A stretch of DNA of 64,000 bases, taken from NCBI GenBank assembly GCA_900769615.1, contig CAAGHH010000021.1, positions 1-64,000 on the forward strand, written 5' to 3'. The notes beneath the pieces were generated by a model. It ran no database searches. It saw only the letters and a program-made list of their open reading frames with translations, and had not been told where the DNA came from. Each line of letters begins with the position of its first letter. Positions within the stretch are counted from its first letter, which is position 1. This document shows positions 35,525-44,986 of the stretch, piece after piece. The DNA comes from Selenomonadales bacterium. Lineage in GTDB: Bacteria; Bacillota; Negativicutes; Selenomonadales; Selenomonadaceae. The position numbers and the translations under genes were made by a program.

Positions 35525-36249
35525 CAGTTTTTCCCTCCTACCGTCGTACCGATATCTTCACCTAAAGCGGCTTTGACGATATTTTTATGATCATCAATAT
35601 TAAATACCAGCAATGGAATCTTATTGTCCATGCACAGGCTGGTAGCAGTGGTATCCATAACCTGCAAGCCTTTGTTTAGTATTTCAATATAAGTAAGTTT
35701 ATCAAACTTTTTCGCATCCGGGTTTTTATTAGGATCCGAATCATATATGCCATCAGTGCCTTTTTTTGCCATCAAGATGACATCAGCCTCAATTTCAGCA
35801 GCTCTTAAAGCGGCCGTAGTATCCGTTGAAAAATATGGATTACCAGTGCCAGCGCCAAAGATAACTACCCGGCCCTTTTCCATATGGCGGATAGCCTTGC
35901 GGCGAATATACGGTTCAGCTACTTGACGCATCTCGATTGCTGTCTGAACTCTTGTATCAACGTCCATCTTTTCCAAAGCATCCTGGAGTGCCAAAGCATT
36001 CATTACGGTAGCCATCATGCCCATATAATCAGCTGCTGCCCGATCCATGCCTTTGGCCGAACCAGCTAGACCGCGCCAGATATTGCCGCCGCCAACAACT
36101 ACTGCCACATCGACACCATGTTCACGTACCTTTTTTATCTGCGCTGCAATATCCTCTACTACTGGCGGATTAATACCAAAGCCCAAATCGCCTGCCAGCG
36201 ACTCACCACTAAGCTTTAAAACTACCCGTTTATATTTCGCTGTTTCCAA
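35524..36249 (-). CDS. pyrH: UMP kinase
   Basis: A 241-residue amino-acid-kinase-fold enzyme that makes UDP. It shows KLSGESLAGD near the start and VVVGGGNIWRG. The longest frame begins at 36273, but TTG 36249 (METAKYKRV) is the likely start because a GGAGGG ribosome-binding site lies eight bases upstream, inside the longer frame. Confidence 0.95.
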   Translation of the reverse strand: METAKYKRVVLKLSGESLAGDLGFGINPPVVEDIAAQIKKVREHGVDVAVVVGGGNIWRGLAGSAKGMDRAAADYMGMMATVMNALALQDALEKMDVDTRVQTAIEMRQVAEPYIRRKAIRHMEKGRVVIFGAGTGNPYFSTDTTAALRAAEIEADVILMAKKGTDGIYDSDPNKNPDAKKFDKLTYIEILNKGLQVMDTTATSLCMDNKIPLLVFNIDDHKNIVKAALGEDIGTTVGGKN

Positions 36250-36320
36250 AATTAATACCCTCCATTTAAGCATTAAAAAACACGCTGACTATCACATTCA
36301 TACCCTACATATTATACATT

Positions 36321-36368
36321 AAAAAGACAGAGAAAACAAACCACTAATAAAGTTTACTTTCTCTGTCT
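36321..36368 (-). terminator. Terminator after tsf
   Basis: On the minus strand a long stem (36368-36352 with 36341-36325) ends in five U. It lies about 30 bases after the tsf stop, between tsf and pyrH. Confidence 0.8.
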
Positions 36369-36395
36369 TATTTTGCTTATTGAACCTTGCGGTTA

Positions 36396-37265
36396 TTATT
36401 TCATCTGAGCAGCAACTTCAGCAGCAAAATCTTCCTGCTTCTTCTCGATGCCTTCACCTAACTGGAAGCGAGTGAATTCAGTTACTTTAACATCGCCTAA
36501 GATATCAGCAATCGTCTTGTCCGGATCTTTAACAAATTCCTGCTCGTTTAAGCAAACTTCTTTGTAGAATTTGTTGATACGGCCTTCAACCATACGGTCG
36601 ATAATTTTAGCCGGTTTGCCTTCTTCTTCAGCCTGCTTGCGCAGAACTTCTTTTTCATGCTCAATATCCGTAGCATCAACGCCATTGCGATCGATAGCTT
36701 TCGGTGCAGCAGCTGCGATCTGCATAGCAACATCTTTGCCAAGCTGCTCATCGCCACCCGTAAGATTTACCAGAACGCCAATCTTGCCGCCCATGTGGAT
36801 GTAGCTAGCTAAACGGCCTTCTGTTTCATAGCAGGCAAAACGACGCAGGGAAATTTTTTCACCAATCGTAGCCGTAGCTTCCGTGATGAGATCAGCAACT
36901 TTTTTGCCATCAAGTACGCTGTCATTGAGCGCATCAAGCGTAGCCGGTTTCGTAGCTACGATATGCTCAGCAACTTTTGCCAAAAGTTCTTTGAACTGGT
37001 CATTGCCAGCAGCAAAGTCAGTTTCGCAGTTGATTTCAACTACGCAGCCAGTCTTAGCATCAGCACTTACATAAGCAGCAACTGCACCCTCAGCTGCTAC
37101 ACGACCAGCTTTTTTCTCAGCCTTGGCAATGCCCTTTTCACGCAGCCAATCAACAGCTTTTTCAGCATCGCCTTCAGTAGCCGTTAAAGCCTTTTTGCAG
37201 TCCATCATGCCAGCGCCAGTTTTTTCACGCAGTTCTTTTACCATTGCAGCAGTAATTGTTGCCAT
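36396..37265 (-). CDS. tsf: Elongation factor Ts
   Basis: A 289-residue nucleotide-exchange factor for EF-Tu. The EF-Ts signature LREKTGAGMMDCKKAL lies near residues 13-28, with NCETDFAAGNDQF and the later IAAAAPKA region. AGGAGG precedes the ATG. It follows rpsB, with a terminator-like hairpin between them. Confidence 0.96.
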   Translation of the reverse strand: MATITAAMVKELREKTGAGMMDCKKALTATEGDAEKAVDWLREKGIAKAEKKAGRVAAEGAVAAYVSADAKTGCVVEINCETDFAAGNDQFKELLAKVAEHIVATKPATLDALNDSVLDGKKVADLITEATATIGEKISLRRFACYETEGRLASYIHMGGKIGVLVNLTGGDEQLGKDVAMQIAAAAPKAIDRNGVDATDIEHEKEVLRKQAEEEGKPAKIIDRMVEGRINKFYKEVCLNEQEFVKDPDKTIADILGDVKVTEFTRFQLGEGIEKKQEDFAAEVAAQMK

Positions 37266-37303
37266 TTAATATTTCCTCCTAATTTTACCAATAAAATTAA
37301 CGC

Positions 37304-37345
37304 AAAAAATGAAGGGATAAGGGATAAAATTCCCTTACCCCTTCA
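37304..37345 (-). terminator. Terminator-like hairpin between rpsB and tsf
   Basis: On the minus strand a 15-position stem (37345-37331 with 37324-37310, one G-U) is followed by six U. It could partly end transcription between the S2 and EF-Ts genes, setting their ratio. Confidence 0.75.
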
Positions 37346-37369
37346 TGAATTAATGTCGGTGAGTTCTGA

Positions 37370-38086
37370 TTACTCAGCAGCTTCAGCCGGAGCTTCGCCA
37401 TCCTGACCCTGACGGCCTTCGAGGATTGCATCAGCCATGCGGCCAGTGAGCAATTTAACGGCACGAATAGCATCATCATTGCCTGGGATAACATAGTCGA
37501 TCTCATCCGGATCGCAGTTAGTATCAACGATAGCAACGATAGGAATGTTGAGCTTACGTGCTTCAGCTACAGCGATACGCTCTTTACGCGGATCAACGAT
37601 AAAAAGTGCGCCTGGGATCTTGTTCATTTCTTTGATACCGCCGAGATATTTCTCGAGTTTTTCCATTTCATGACGGAGTCCCTGGACTTCTTTCTTCGTC
37701 AAAACTTCAAAAGTGCCATCAGCTTCCATAGCTTCAAGCTCTTTCAGACGATTGATACGCTTCTGAATCGTCTGAAAGTTCGTCATCATGCCGCCGAGCC
37801 AACGTTCATTAACATAGAACATGTTTGCACGGACAGCTTCTTCTTTGATAGCTTCCTGAGCCTGTTTTTTCGTACCAACGAAAAGGATGTTTTTGCCTTC
37901 TTCAGCAACGCTTCTGAGGAATGCATAAGCTTCATCAACTTTTTTAACCGTTTTCTGTAAGTCGATGATGTAAATACCATTGCGCTCCGTAAAAATGTAC
38001 TTAGCCATTTTCGGGTTCCAACGGCGGGTCTGGTGTCCGAAATGAACACCTGCTTCTAATAATTGTTTCATGGAAATAACTGCCAT
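37370..38086 (-). CDS. rpsB: 30S ribosomal protein S2
   Basis: A 238-residue S2 protein. The true start is ATG 38086 (MAVISMKQLLEAGVHFGH), not the longer frame to 38173, because AGGAGGTGC lies just upstream and homologues begin there. TRRWNPKMAKYI and VDTNCDPDEIDYVIPGNDDA are conserved. A C-terminal acidic, Ala-rich tail is present. Confidence 0.97.
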   Translation of the reverse strand: MAVISMKQLLEAGVHFGHQTRRWNPKMAKYIFTERNGIYIIDLQKTVKKVDEAYAFLRSVAEEGKNILFVGTKKQAQEAIKEEAVRANMFYVNERWLGGMMTNFQTIQKRINRLKELEAMEADGTFEVLTKKEVQGLRHEMEKLEKYLGGIKEMNKIPGALFIVDPRKERIAVAEARKLNIPIVAIVDTNCDPDEIDYVIPGNDDAIRAVKLLTGRMADAILEGRQGQDGEAPAEAAE

Positions 38087-38190
38087 GTTGGTGCACCTCC
38101 TGTTTTTTTCTTCTGAGCTTCTCATCTTCTGCACCACCCTTATGCGGGCACAGGGCAGATATCGAAAACTCATGCTTTTTTATTACACCG
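38087..38190 (-). promoter_or_regulatory. 5' leader of rpsB
   Basis: About 100 transcribed bases precede rpsB. They contain a possible stem in which ATCTGC pairs with GCAGAAGAT-type bases around a GC-rich loop. Autogenous control of rpsB by S2 is known in other bacteria, but no known leader family is recognised here. Confidence 0.3.
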
Positions 38191-38196
38191 TCAGTT

Positions 38197-38225
38197 AGTA
38201 TAACATATATTAAAACATAAAACAA
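38197..38225 (-). promoter_or_regulatory. Promoter of rpsB
   Basis: TTGTTT (38225-38220) and TATACT (38202-38197) are 17 bases apart on the minus strand. The -35 abuts the gltP-side terminator. Confidence 0.65.
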
Positions 38226-38253
38226 TCCGGAAAAAAATATTTTTTCCGGATTG
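38223..38253 (-). terminator. Terminator of the dicarboxylate symporter gene
   Basis: CAATCCGG and CCGGATTG arms (38223-38230, 38246-38253) extended by A/T pairs form a near-perfect 14-15 bp hairpin about 35 bases after the symporter stop, with a U-rich tail. Confidence 0.8.
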
Positions 38254-38287
38254 CTGTAATTATTTAACTAAATTGTACTTTAGCAAT

Positions 38288-39493
38288 TTATGCTGCTTTA
38301 TGTTTTTTCTCCATATTGTCAATAACAATATTAACTGCACCATCACCGGTTATATTGACGCAAGTACGGAACATATCAAGGACACGGTCAATACCGGCAA
38401 CTAAAGCCAAGCCTTCAATGGGGAGACCTACCGACTGCAATACCATTGCCAGCATGATAAGACCAGCGCCCGGAACACCAGCCGTACCAATAGAAGCCAG
38501 CGTACCAGTCAAGATAATCATACCCATCTGACCAAAAGTAAGATCAATACCAAATACATTAGCGATAAATAGTGAACAAACGCCCATATAAAGTGCCGTG
38601 CCATCCATGTTTATCGTAGCACCTAATGGCAAAACAAACGATGAAACTTCACGGGAAACACCCAGTTTTTCTTGACAGTTCTTCATGTTAACAGGCAAAG
38701 CTGCCGCACTTGAGCAAGTCGTAAATGCGATAATCATGGCCTCGCTCATACCCTTAAAGAACTGCATTGGCGTATGACCGCCCCATACTCTAGCCATAGT
38801 CGAATAAACTACAATGGCATGAATAGCGCAGCCAACAGCCACGCAGGCAATAACCGAAATAAGCGGTAACAGCACCGATGGACCATTTTTAGCAACTACT
38901 GGCAAAAGCAGTGCAAATACACCATACGGAGCTAAGCTCATAACCATACCGATAATTTTGTAGCTTACTTCAGCTCCTGCATCAAAGAACTTGATAAGGA
39001 ATTCTGCTCTTTCGCCACCGACCTTCAAAATGCCGACACCCACAAATAGTGAGAACACAATAACCGGCAAGATTAAGGCCTTAGCCATAGCATCAATCGG
39101 ATTCGATGGTACCATAGCGACAAATACCTGCATAATTCCCGGTGCTTCTTTGACTTTTACAGCTGCATCGCTAGTCAATTGCAAACCGACCCCTGGGTGC
39201 GCAATCCCAGCCACGGCAAAGCCAATAGCGATGGCAATAGCTGTCGTTACTAAATAAATAATAACTGTTTTGATGCCGATACGTCCCAATTTTTTCGTAT
39301 CGCCAATACTAGTCATGCCGACAACCAGCGAGAAGAATACGATTGGCACAATTATCATCTTAATCAAGTTAATAAAAATAGTACCAATAGGTGCGATCCA
39401 CCAGTTAATAAAAGGCAGTGCTGGTTCACCAGCAATCAGTCCAACGACAACTGATAGGACTAAAGCAATAAAGATTTTGATAGATAAGTTCAT
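38288..39493 (-). CDS. Dicarboxylate/amino acid:cation symporter (DAACS, GltP/DctA-like)
   Basis: About 401 residues with eight or more helices and re-entrant loops. The DAACS hallmarks are TTCSSAAALPVNMKN (serine-rich loop), LPLGATINMDGTALY and the final DRVLDMFRTCVNITGD. It imports glutamate, aspartate or C4-dicarboxylates with H+ or Na+. ATG 39493 is chosen over the GTG at 39511, which overlaps the GGAGG site. Single-gene unit with promoter, leader hairpin and terminator. Confidence 0.92.
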   Translation of the reverse strand: MNLSIKIFIALVLSVVVGLIAGEPALPFINWWIAPIGTIFINLIKMIIVPIVFFSLVVGMTSIGDTKKLGRIGIKTVIIYLVTTAIAIAIGFAVAGIAHPGVGLQLTSDAAVKVKEAPGIMQVFVAMVPSNPIDAMAKALILPVIVFSLFVGVGILKVGGERAEFLIKFFDAGAEVSYKIIGMVMSLAPYGVFALLLPVVAKNGPSVLLPLISVIACVAVGCAIHAIVVYSTMARVWGGHTPMQFFKGMSEAMIIAFTTCSSAAALPVNMKNCQEKLGVSREVSSFVLPLGATINMDGTALYMGVCSLFIANVFGIDLTFGQMGMIILTGTLASIGTAGVPGAGLIMLAMVLQSVGLPIEGLALVAGIDRVLDMFRTCVNITGDGAVNIVIDNMEKKHKAA

Positions 39494-39530
39494 AACACTC
39501 ACTCCCTCCACAACTTTTAATACAAGATAA

Positions 39531-39568
39531 GCCGCCTACAGAATCCCCATTAACATTCCATAGACGGC
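39531..39568 (-). promoter_or_regulatory. Leader hairpin of the symporter mRNA
   Basis: A 14-position stem (39568-39555 with 39544-39531, three G-U pairs on the transcript) lies between promoter and ribosome-binding site. There is no U run, so it is not a terminator; it may affect stability or translation. Confidence 0.45.
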
Positions 39569-39596
39569 TCCGTTGCCTCTTGTACCTTATACTCTT

Positions 39597-39647
39597 ATTG
39601 TATACAAAATAGTCGATTTTGTCAATTGCATACATTCATGTATACAA
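39597..39647 (-). promoter_or_regulatory. Symporter promoter with paired palindromic operator-like sites
   Basis: TTGACA (39625-39620) and TACAAT (39602-39597) are 17 bases apart. A TTGTATACAA-type palindrome overlaps the -10 (39598-39607), and a longer near-palindrome with the same core lies just upstream of the -35 (39626-39647). Two copies of one symmetric site around a promoter suggest control by a dimeric regulator, GntR-like by site shape. Confidence 0.6.
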
Positions 39648-39669
39648 TAAAAGTTCGTCAGCAGTGTAC

Positions 39670-41112
39670 TCAGCTTTGTTGCAAAATTGAATAATTCTCA
39701 GGATGCATACCATCCTTGATGGTAACCTTTATGTCTGTACCAAATTCCGCTGCTAAATTCATCATAACCTGATTTTGCCGCAATTCCTCGGCAACCGATT
39801 CATGCACTTCGATTTCATAGCCTTCGCGAGCATGTGATTTATGCTCCATCCGGCGAATATCGGCCGCTATACGGATACTTACAGTTTCCGGTGATTCTAC
39901 CCGCCCGCGGCCATGACAGACCGGACATTCACTATAGACCAGGCTATCAAAATTCTGTCGTGATTTTTTACGGGTTATTTCCACTAACCCTAAACTAGTA
40001 ATGTCAACAACATTGGTTTTAGTACGATCATTTTTTACCATTTCACGCATAACCGACAGCAATTCTTCTTTTTGCGAATCCTTTTCCATATCAATAAAAT
40101 CGACTATTATTATCCCGCCAATATCACGCAACCTAATTTGGCGCAATATCTCAGCTGCTGCCTCCAGATTCGTCTGATATACGGTTTCTCCCAGATTTGA
40201 CTTGCCAACATATTTTCCTGTATTGACATCAATAACCGTTAAAGCTTCGGTTTTATCTATAACTAAAAAGCCACCCGATTTAAGCTCTATTTCCCTTGCC
40301 CCTAACTGCTCAAGCGATTCTTCAATACCATATTCTTTAAATAATGGCTTATCTCCTTGATAAAGCTTTATTCTAGCTAGTAACTGCGGTGATATGAACT
40401 TCACCAAATCAATAACCCTTTGATAAACCTGGGCATCGTCGATTAAAAATTCATCAACATCATCAGTAAAGGAATCCCTGACGATGCGGATTATTAAATC
40501 AGCATCCCGATATAAAAGCGCAGTTCCTTTATTTTTCAGCTTAAACCTGGCTAAAATCGACTGCCACAGACGCACTAAATACTTGGCATCAGCAGCAAGT
40601 GTTTCCTCACTTTGTCCGACTGCTACCGTGCGAATAATAAGCCCCATACCCTTAGGACAAATTTTTTCAGCAATTTTATGCAGCCTGTTTCTTTCTGCTT
40701 CATCAGTTATCCGGCGGGACATACCAATATAAGCTGCCGTCGGCATCAAGACAACATTGCGCCCTGGAAGCGATATATGCGTCGTCGCTCTTGGTCCCTT
40801 AGAGCCTATTGCATCTTTTATTATTTGCACCGGTATTTTCTGCCCGATATGTATATGCTGCGTTTTCGGCAGCGTTTTTATAACATCCTGCGGCAGACCA
40901 TCGCCAATATACATAAAAGCATTTTTACCAGTTCCGATATCTACAAAAGCTGCCTGCATTCCTGGCAATACATTCTGCACCTGTCCCTTGTAAATATTGC
41001 CAACCAGATGCGAATGGGAAGAACGCTCAACCTCAAAGGCTTCTAAAACACCATTTTCCACTAGCGCCATCCTGGTTTCCTCTGGCGCTATAGTCACCAT
41101 AATTGATTTCAT
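39670..41112 (-). CDS. rng: Ribonuclease G
   Basis: A 480-residue RNase E/G family endonuclease. An S1 domain lies at about residues 36-110 (NIYKGQVQNVLPGMQAAFVD), the catalytic aspartates are in LTVIDVNTGKYVGK and IIIVDFIDM, and the zinc-link CPVCHGRGRVES follows near residue 400. It lacks the long degradosome tail of RNase E. It processes rRNA and mRNA. Confidence 0.95.
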   Translation of the reverse strand: MKSIMVTIAPEETRMALVENGVLEAFEVERSSHSHLVGNIYKGQVQNVLPGMQAAFVDIGTGKNAFMYIGDGLPQDVIKTLPKTQHIHIGQKIPVQIIKDAIGSKGPRATTHISLPGRNVVLMPTAAYIGMSRRITDEAERNRLHKIAEKICPKGMGLIIRTVAVGQSEETLAADAKYLVRLWQSILARFKLKNKGTALLYRDADLIIRIVRDSFTDDVDEFLIDDAQVYQRVIDLVKFISPQLLARIKLYQGDKPLFKEYGIEESLEQLGAREIELKSGGFLVIDKTEALTVIDVNTGKYVGKSNLGETVYQTNLEAAAEILRQIRLRDIGGIIIVDFIDMEKDSQKEELLSVMREMVKNDRTKTNVVDITSLGLVEITRKKSRQNFDSLVYSECPVCHGRGRVESPETVSIRIAADIRRMEHKSHAREGYEIEVHESVAEELRQNQVMMNLAAEFGTDIKVTIKDGMHPENYSILQQS

Positions 41113-41132
41113 CTGCTCTTCCCTGCCTTTCT

Positions 41133-43763
41133 CTATACCAGTTCAATAAGACGCTTGCCGCTGCTAAATAAGCCTTGGCGTTTTATCAGCGCCTGCTCAG
41201 CTTTTACTTGTAAATCAAAATCTTTTTGCAATACCTGCAATATTTCAATTGGCTTGACACTGCCAGCCTGCGTAATTTTTATATCCATCTGCAAAAGCAA
41301 TTCATCACCAATTTTATTTACCATAACTGGCTTTAGCATATATTGCTTGGTTTCAATTTCCCGCTGCTTTTTCGGCGTAACCCGATGCCAAACTGCACTA
41401 GCTGCACTATTATAGCGCTCAATTTTACACTTGGCTTCGCTTTCTTTTCCTGCATAAGGAACCTTGAGCTCATAGCGGGCTTCATCAGCTTCCGCCATCA
41501 AAGCCTTAGTCTTGCCTTGGACGATTCTCAATTCCTTTAGCTTAATGCCTGACGGCAATTCCTTTTGCAATTTATCAAAAACTTCCGGCTGGCAGACAGG
41601 TTTCGTAAGCTCAAAATCCATATATTCAGCTTCACTGGTTACACCAAGTGACAACGCCGACGCAAATGCTACCTTCATGTGCGGGTTAAAACCTTCAGAG
41701 TATGCCATAGGAAGCTTTGCCCGATCAAAGGCTCTTATAAAAATATTAGCATAATCTAAATGCGATACATAGCGAAGCTCATCACCTTTAGTAATTTCTG
41801 CCCGATATTTATAAAGTTTGCGTTCATTGCCAGGTCCTTTGGGATCAGAATCTTTTTTAGCTTGCGGTGCCAAAGTATTTTCACGGCTCAGCTTTTCTTT
41901 AGCCTGAACTTTCTCATCGCTAGCATAATCAATTACTTTTACTCCAAGGTTCGGACAAATACCACAAGCGCTGCATTTTCCATGACGACAATCTGGAGTC
42001 AAAGCGCCTGCCATCGCTTTTTGCCACTCGCGCTGCAAAAATTCCTTATTGACACCTGGCGAGGTAATATCCCACGGCAAGCTTTCATTAAAGTCACGCG
42101 TGCGCTCATTATAATATTTAAGATCAATGCCACATTTAGTAAAAGCATTAAGCCAGGTTTCATGCTGATAATGATCGCTCCAGCCATCGAATTTAGCTCC
42201 ATCCTGCCAAGCCTGATAGATAACTTTTGCCAAACGGCGATCGCCTCTGGCCAACACGCCTTCAATGATAGACAGTCTAGCATCATGATAATTAAATGTA
42301 ATCGCTCTATCAGTAATATGTTGTTTTAAGAGCTGCTGCCGGCGCTCAAATTCAGCTATAGGCAGCTGACCAAACCACTGAAATGGCGTATACGGTTTTG
42401 GCACGAAGCAAGAAACCGATACAGTTACTTTAACACCGCGTCGTCCCTTTATTTCCGTATAAAGATCAACCACTTTTTTAGCTAATCTAGCGATACCAAT
42501 TATATCTTCATCAGTTTCCGTAGGCAATCCCATCATAAAATACAATTTAACTTGTTTCCAGCCTTGCTTAAAAGCTGAACCGCAGGCGTTCATAAGATTT
42601 TCTTCGGTAACGCCTTTATTGATAACATCACGCAAACGCTGCGTACCTGCTTCTGGCGCAAAGGTAAGGCCTGATTTTCTTACTTGCTGCATTTTATGCG
42701 CTAAATCTATCGAAAAACTGTCTATTCTAAGCGATGGCAACGAAAAACTTACCTTTTCATCCTTAAAATCATTCATTAAATCATCTACTAGTCCGCCCAA
42801 GCAGGAATAATCAGCTGATGATAATGATGTTAAGCTCATTTCGTTATAACCAGTTTTATCCACCAGTCCCCGTGCCATCTGCCGCAAATTTTCTTCCGTA
42901 CGTTCTCGCGCCGGACGATAACAGATACCAGCTTGACAAAAACGGCAGCCACGTGAACAGCCACGGAACAGTTCCAGCATAATACGGTTATGCACGATAT
43001 CCATATATGGAACTACTGGTTTTTCCACAAACTGCGCCTTATTCATATCCCGGCAAACCCGTTTATATATTATATTTTTTGCATTGTCAGCTAATGGAAT
43101 TAATTGTTTATAATCACCATTTTCAGTATACTCCGGCTCATAAAACGACGGCACATATATCCCATCAATCTGCAAAAGCTGCTTCAAAAAGCCCCTACGT
43201 CCATCAGGTTTACCAGCTTTTTTCCACTTACTAAACAGCCTTGTTACCTCAACAATTGCTTCTTCGGCTTCACCTACGATAAAGAAATCAAAGAAATCAG
43301 CAATAGGCTCAACATTATAAACGCAAGGTCCACCACCAACGATAAATGGCATATCCAGACTGCGCTCTTTAGCCCAAAGCGGAATATGCGCTAAATCCAG
43401 CATATTGAGCACGTTAGAATAAATCATTTCATATTGCAGCGAAAAGCCAAAAAAGTCAAAAGCTGTAAGCTCCTGATGCGTTTCCAAGGAGAAAAGCGGT
43501 ATATCACGCTGACGCATTTCAGCCTCCATATCCACCCAAGGAGCATATACTCTTTCAGCTGCAACATTTTCCTGTCGATTGAGGATTTCATACAGGATGG
43601 CTAATCCCAAATTACTCATGCCAACTTCATAAACATCCGGTAAAGCTAATGCAAAAGTACAATCAAGCTGTGACCAGTCTTTTTTCACTACATTCCACTC
43701 ATCACCAGTATAACGCGACGGTTTTAAAACCGATTGCAGCACCTCATGTTCTAGGTGTACCAT
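41133..43763 (-). CDS. Fused TIGR03960/TIGR03936 radical SAM protein
   Basis: About 876 residues. The N-terminal part is a B12-binding-like plus radical SAM domain (YEVGMSNLGLAILYEILN; cluster motif CSRGCRFCQAG) of the TIGR03960 type. A cysteine cluster (CRHGKCSACGICPNLG) and the DUF2344/TIGR03936 domain (YRAEITKGDELRYVSHLDYA) form the C-terminus. These families sit next to rng in many Firmicutes; the reaction is unknown. ATG 43763 (MVHLEHEVLQSVLKPSRY) is preferred; an in-frame ATG at 43784 has a weaker case. Confidence 0.9.
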   Translation of the reverse strand: MVHLEHEVLQSVLKPSRYTGDEWNVVKKDWSQLDCTFALALPDVYEVGMSNLGLAILYEILNRQENVAAERVYAPWVDMEAEMRQRDIPLFSLETHQELTAFDFFGFSLQYEMIYSNVLNMLDLAHIPLWAKERSLDMPFIVGGGPCVYNVEPIADFFDFFIVGEAEEAIVEVTRLFSKWKKAGKPDGRRGFLKQLLQIDGIYVPSFYEPEYTENGDYKQLIPLADNAKNIIYKRVCRDMNKAQFVEKPVVPYMDIVHNRIMLELFRGCSRGCRFCQAGICYRPARERTEENLRQMARGLVDKTGYNEMSLTSLSSADYSCLGGLVDDLMNDFKDEKVSFSLPSLRIDSFSIDLAHKMQQVRKSGLTFAPEAGTQRLRDVINKGVTEENLMNACGSAFKQGWKQVKLYFMMGLPTETDEDIIGIARLAKKVVDLYTEIKGRRGVKVTVSVSCFVPKPYTPFQWFGQLPIAEFERRQQLLKQHITDRAITFNYHDARLSIIEGVLARGDRRLAKVIYQAWQDGAKFDGWSDHYQHETWLNAFTKCGIDLKYYNERTRDFNESLPWDITSPGVNKEFLQREWQKAMAGALTPDCRHGKCSACGICPNLGVKVIDYASDEKVQAKEKLSRENTLAPQAKKDSDPKGPGNERKLYKYRAEITKGDELRYVSHLDYANIFIRAFDRAKLPMAYSEGFNPHMKVAFASALSLGVTSEAEYMDFELTKPVCQPEVFDKLQKELPSGIKLKELRIVQGKTKALMAEADEARYELKVPYAGKESEAKCKIERYNSAASAVWHRVTPKKQREIETKQYMLKPVMVNKIGDELLLQMDIKITQAGSVKPIEILQVLQKDFDLQVKAEQALIKRQGLFSSGKRLIELV

Positions 43764-43833
43764 TTTTGATATTCTCTCCTTCATACATTTCCTATTTTCA
43801 GCTCTCAGTTCATACAAGCTTCTTTACACATAA

Positions 43834-43861
43834 GAAAAGCTCCTTAACGGAGGAGCCTTTC
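43834..43861 (-). terminator. Terminator after rodA
   Basis: On the minus strand AGGCTCCT pairs with AGGAGCTT around a short loop, followed by UUUUCUU. It lies at the rodA stop and separates the cell-shape run from the radical SAM gene. Confidence 0.75.
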
Positions 43862-44986
43862 CTAAAACAGCAATTTTTGTTTTCGCAACTGAATATTTAA
43901 TAATATTGCTATTGACATAATATTGGTAGTAAGCGAACTTACACCATAACTCATAAGCGGCAATGGTATACCAGTAACTGGCATTATGCCCAGCGTCATT
44001 CCCACGTTAACCAGCACGTGGAAAGCCAGCATTGATGTAATGCCTACAGCTAGTAAACGACCAAATATATCACTTGCATCCTGAGCTATTTTTATGCCTC
44101 GCCATAATACTACCAAATACAACAGCAGCAAAACAACGACGCCAAGAAAACCCAGTTCTTCACCAACTACCGCAAATATAAAATCAGTATGATTTTCTGG
44201 CAAAAAATTCAACTGGCTCTGAGTTCCTTGAAACAAGCCTTTTCCAAAAAGCATGCCTGAACCAATGGCAATTTTGGACTGTATTATATGATAACCTGAG
44301 CCCAATGGATCAACATTCGGATCCATAAACACCATTATTCGCATCTTTTGATAATCCTTCAAAAAATGCCACAGCAATGGCATCATTGCCACACCAGCGG
44401 CAAACAAACCGCCCAGCAAACGCAAATTTATACCGCAGACAAATAACATTCCCAAAAAAATTGCCATAAATACCAATGACGTTCCCAAATCCGGCTGTTT
44501 TAGTACCAGCAAGAACGGCACGCCTACATAAGCTGCTACCGGCAATAAATCATGCAGGGAATTTAATTTTCCGATCCGATGTTCCATGACGGTTGCCAAT
44601 GATATTATCATTATTATCTTGGAAAACTCCGATGGCTGAATACTTATCGGACCAATTGAAATCCAGCGCTGAGCTCCTAGCGCGGAATGTCCTAAAAACA
44701 TAACTGCCAGCAGCATTATTAAGTTAAAAATATACAATTTGTTGCCGTAGCCTTGCAGCATTTTGTAATCAAAATTCATGAGAAATATTGCTACCCCTAT
44801 ATTAAACAGGGTAAAGATACCCTGCCGGGCCACATACCAGTAACGATCATCACTAGGCGTATTGATATGGGTAGCACTTCCTATAATCACCAGACTCATG
44901 ATTACAATACCGGCCGCAGCCAGCACTAAAGCTAAATCAGTACGGCGCAATATACCTTTTGTCATAACTACCGAATCTTCTCTCAA
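43862..44986 (-). CDS. rodA: Rod-shape peptidoglycan glycosyltransferase RodA
   Basis: A 374-residue SEDS-family protein with about ten helices. AVVGEELGFLG, PENHTDFIFA and the late GIPLPLMSYG are SEDS signatures. It polymerises glycan strands with the class B PBP encoded three genes upstream. TTG 44986 overlaps the minE stop and has AAAGGA upstream; ATG 44965 is the alternative. Confidence 0.94.
   Translation of the reverse strand: MREDSVVMTKGILRRTDLALVLAAAGIVIMSLVIIGSATHINTPSDDRYWYVARQGIFTLFNIGVAIFLMNFDYKMLQGYGNKLYIFNLIMLLAVMFLGHSALGAQRWISIGPISIQPSEFSKIIMIISLATVMEHRIGKLNSLHDLLPVAAYVGVPFLLVLKQPDLGTSLVFMAIFLGMLFVCGINLRLLGGLFAAGVAMMPLLWHFLKDYQKMRIMVFMDPNVDPLGSGYHIIQSKIAIGSGMLFGKGLFQGTQSQLNFLPENHTDFIFAVVGEELGFLGVVVLLLLYLVVLWRGIKIAQDASDIFGRLLAVGITSMLAFHVLVNVGMTLGIMPVTGIPLPLMSYGVSSLTTNIMSIAILLNIQLRKQKLLF

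Noticed and set aside
38087..38190. Known ribosomal-protein leader RNA
   Set aside because: The leader is long enough and has some pairing but I could not match it to a described family, so only a low-confidence leader is listed.
38001..38225. Minus-strand frame of 74 residues covering the rpsB leader and start
   Set aside because: It overlaps the rpsB promoter, leader and coding start in another frame and has no ribosome-binding site.
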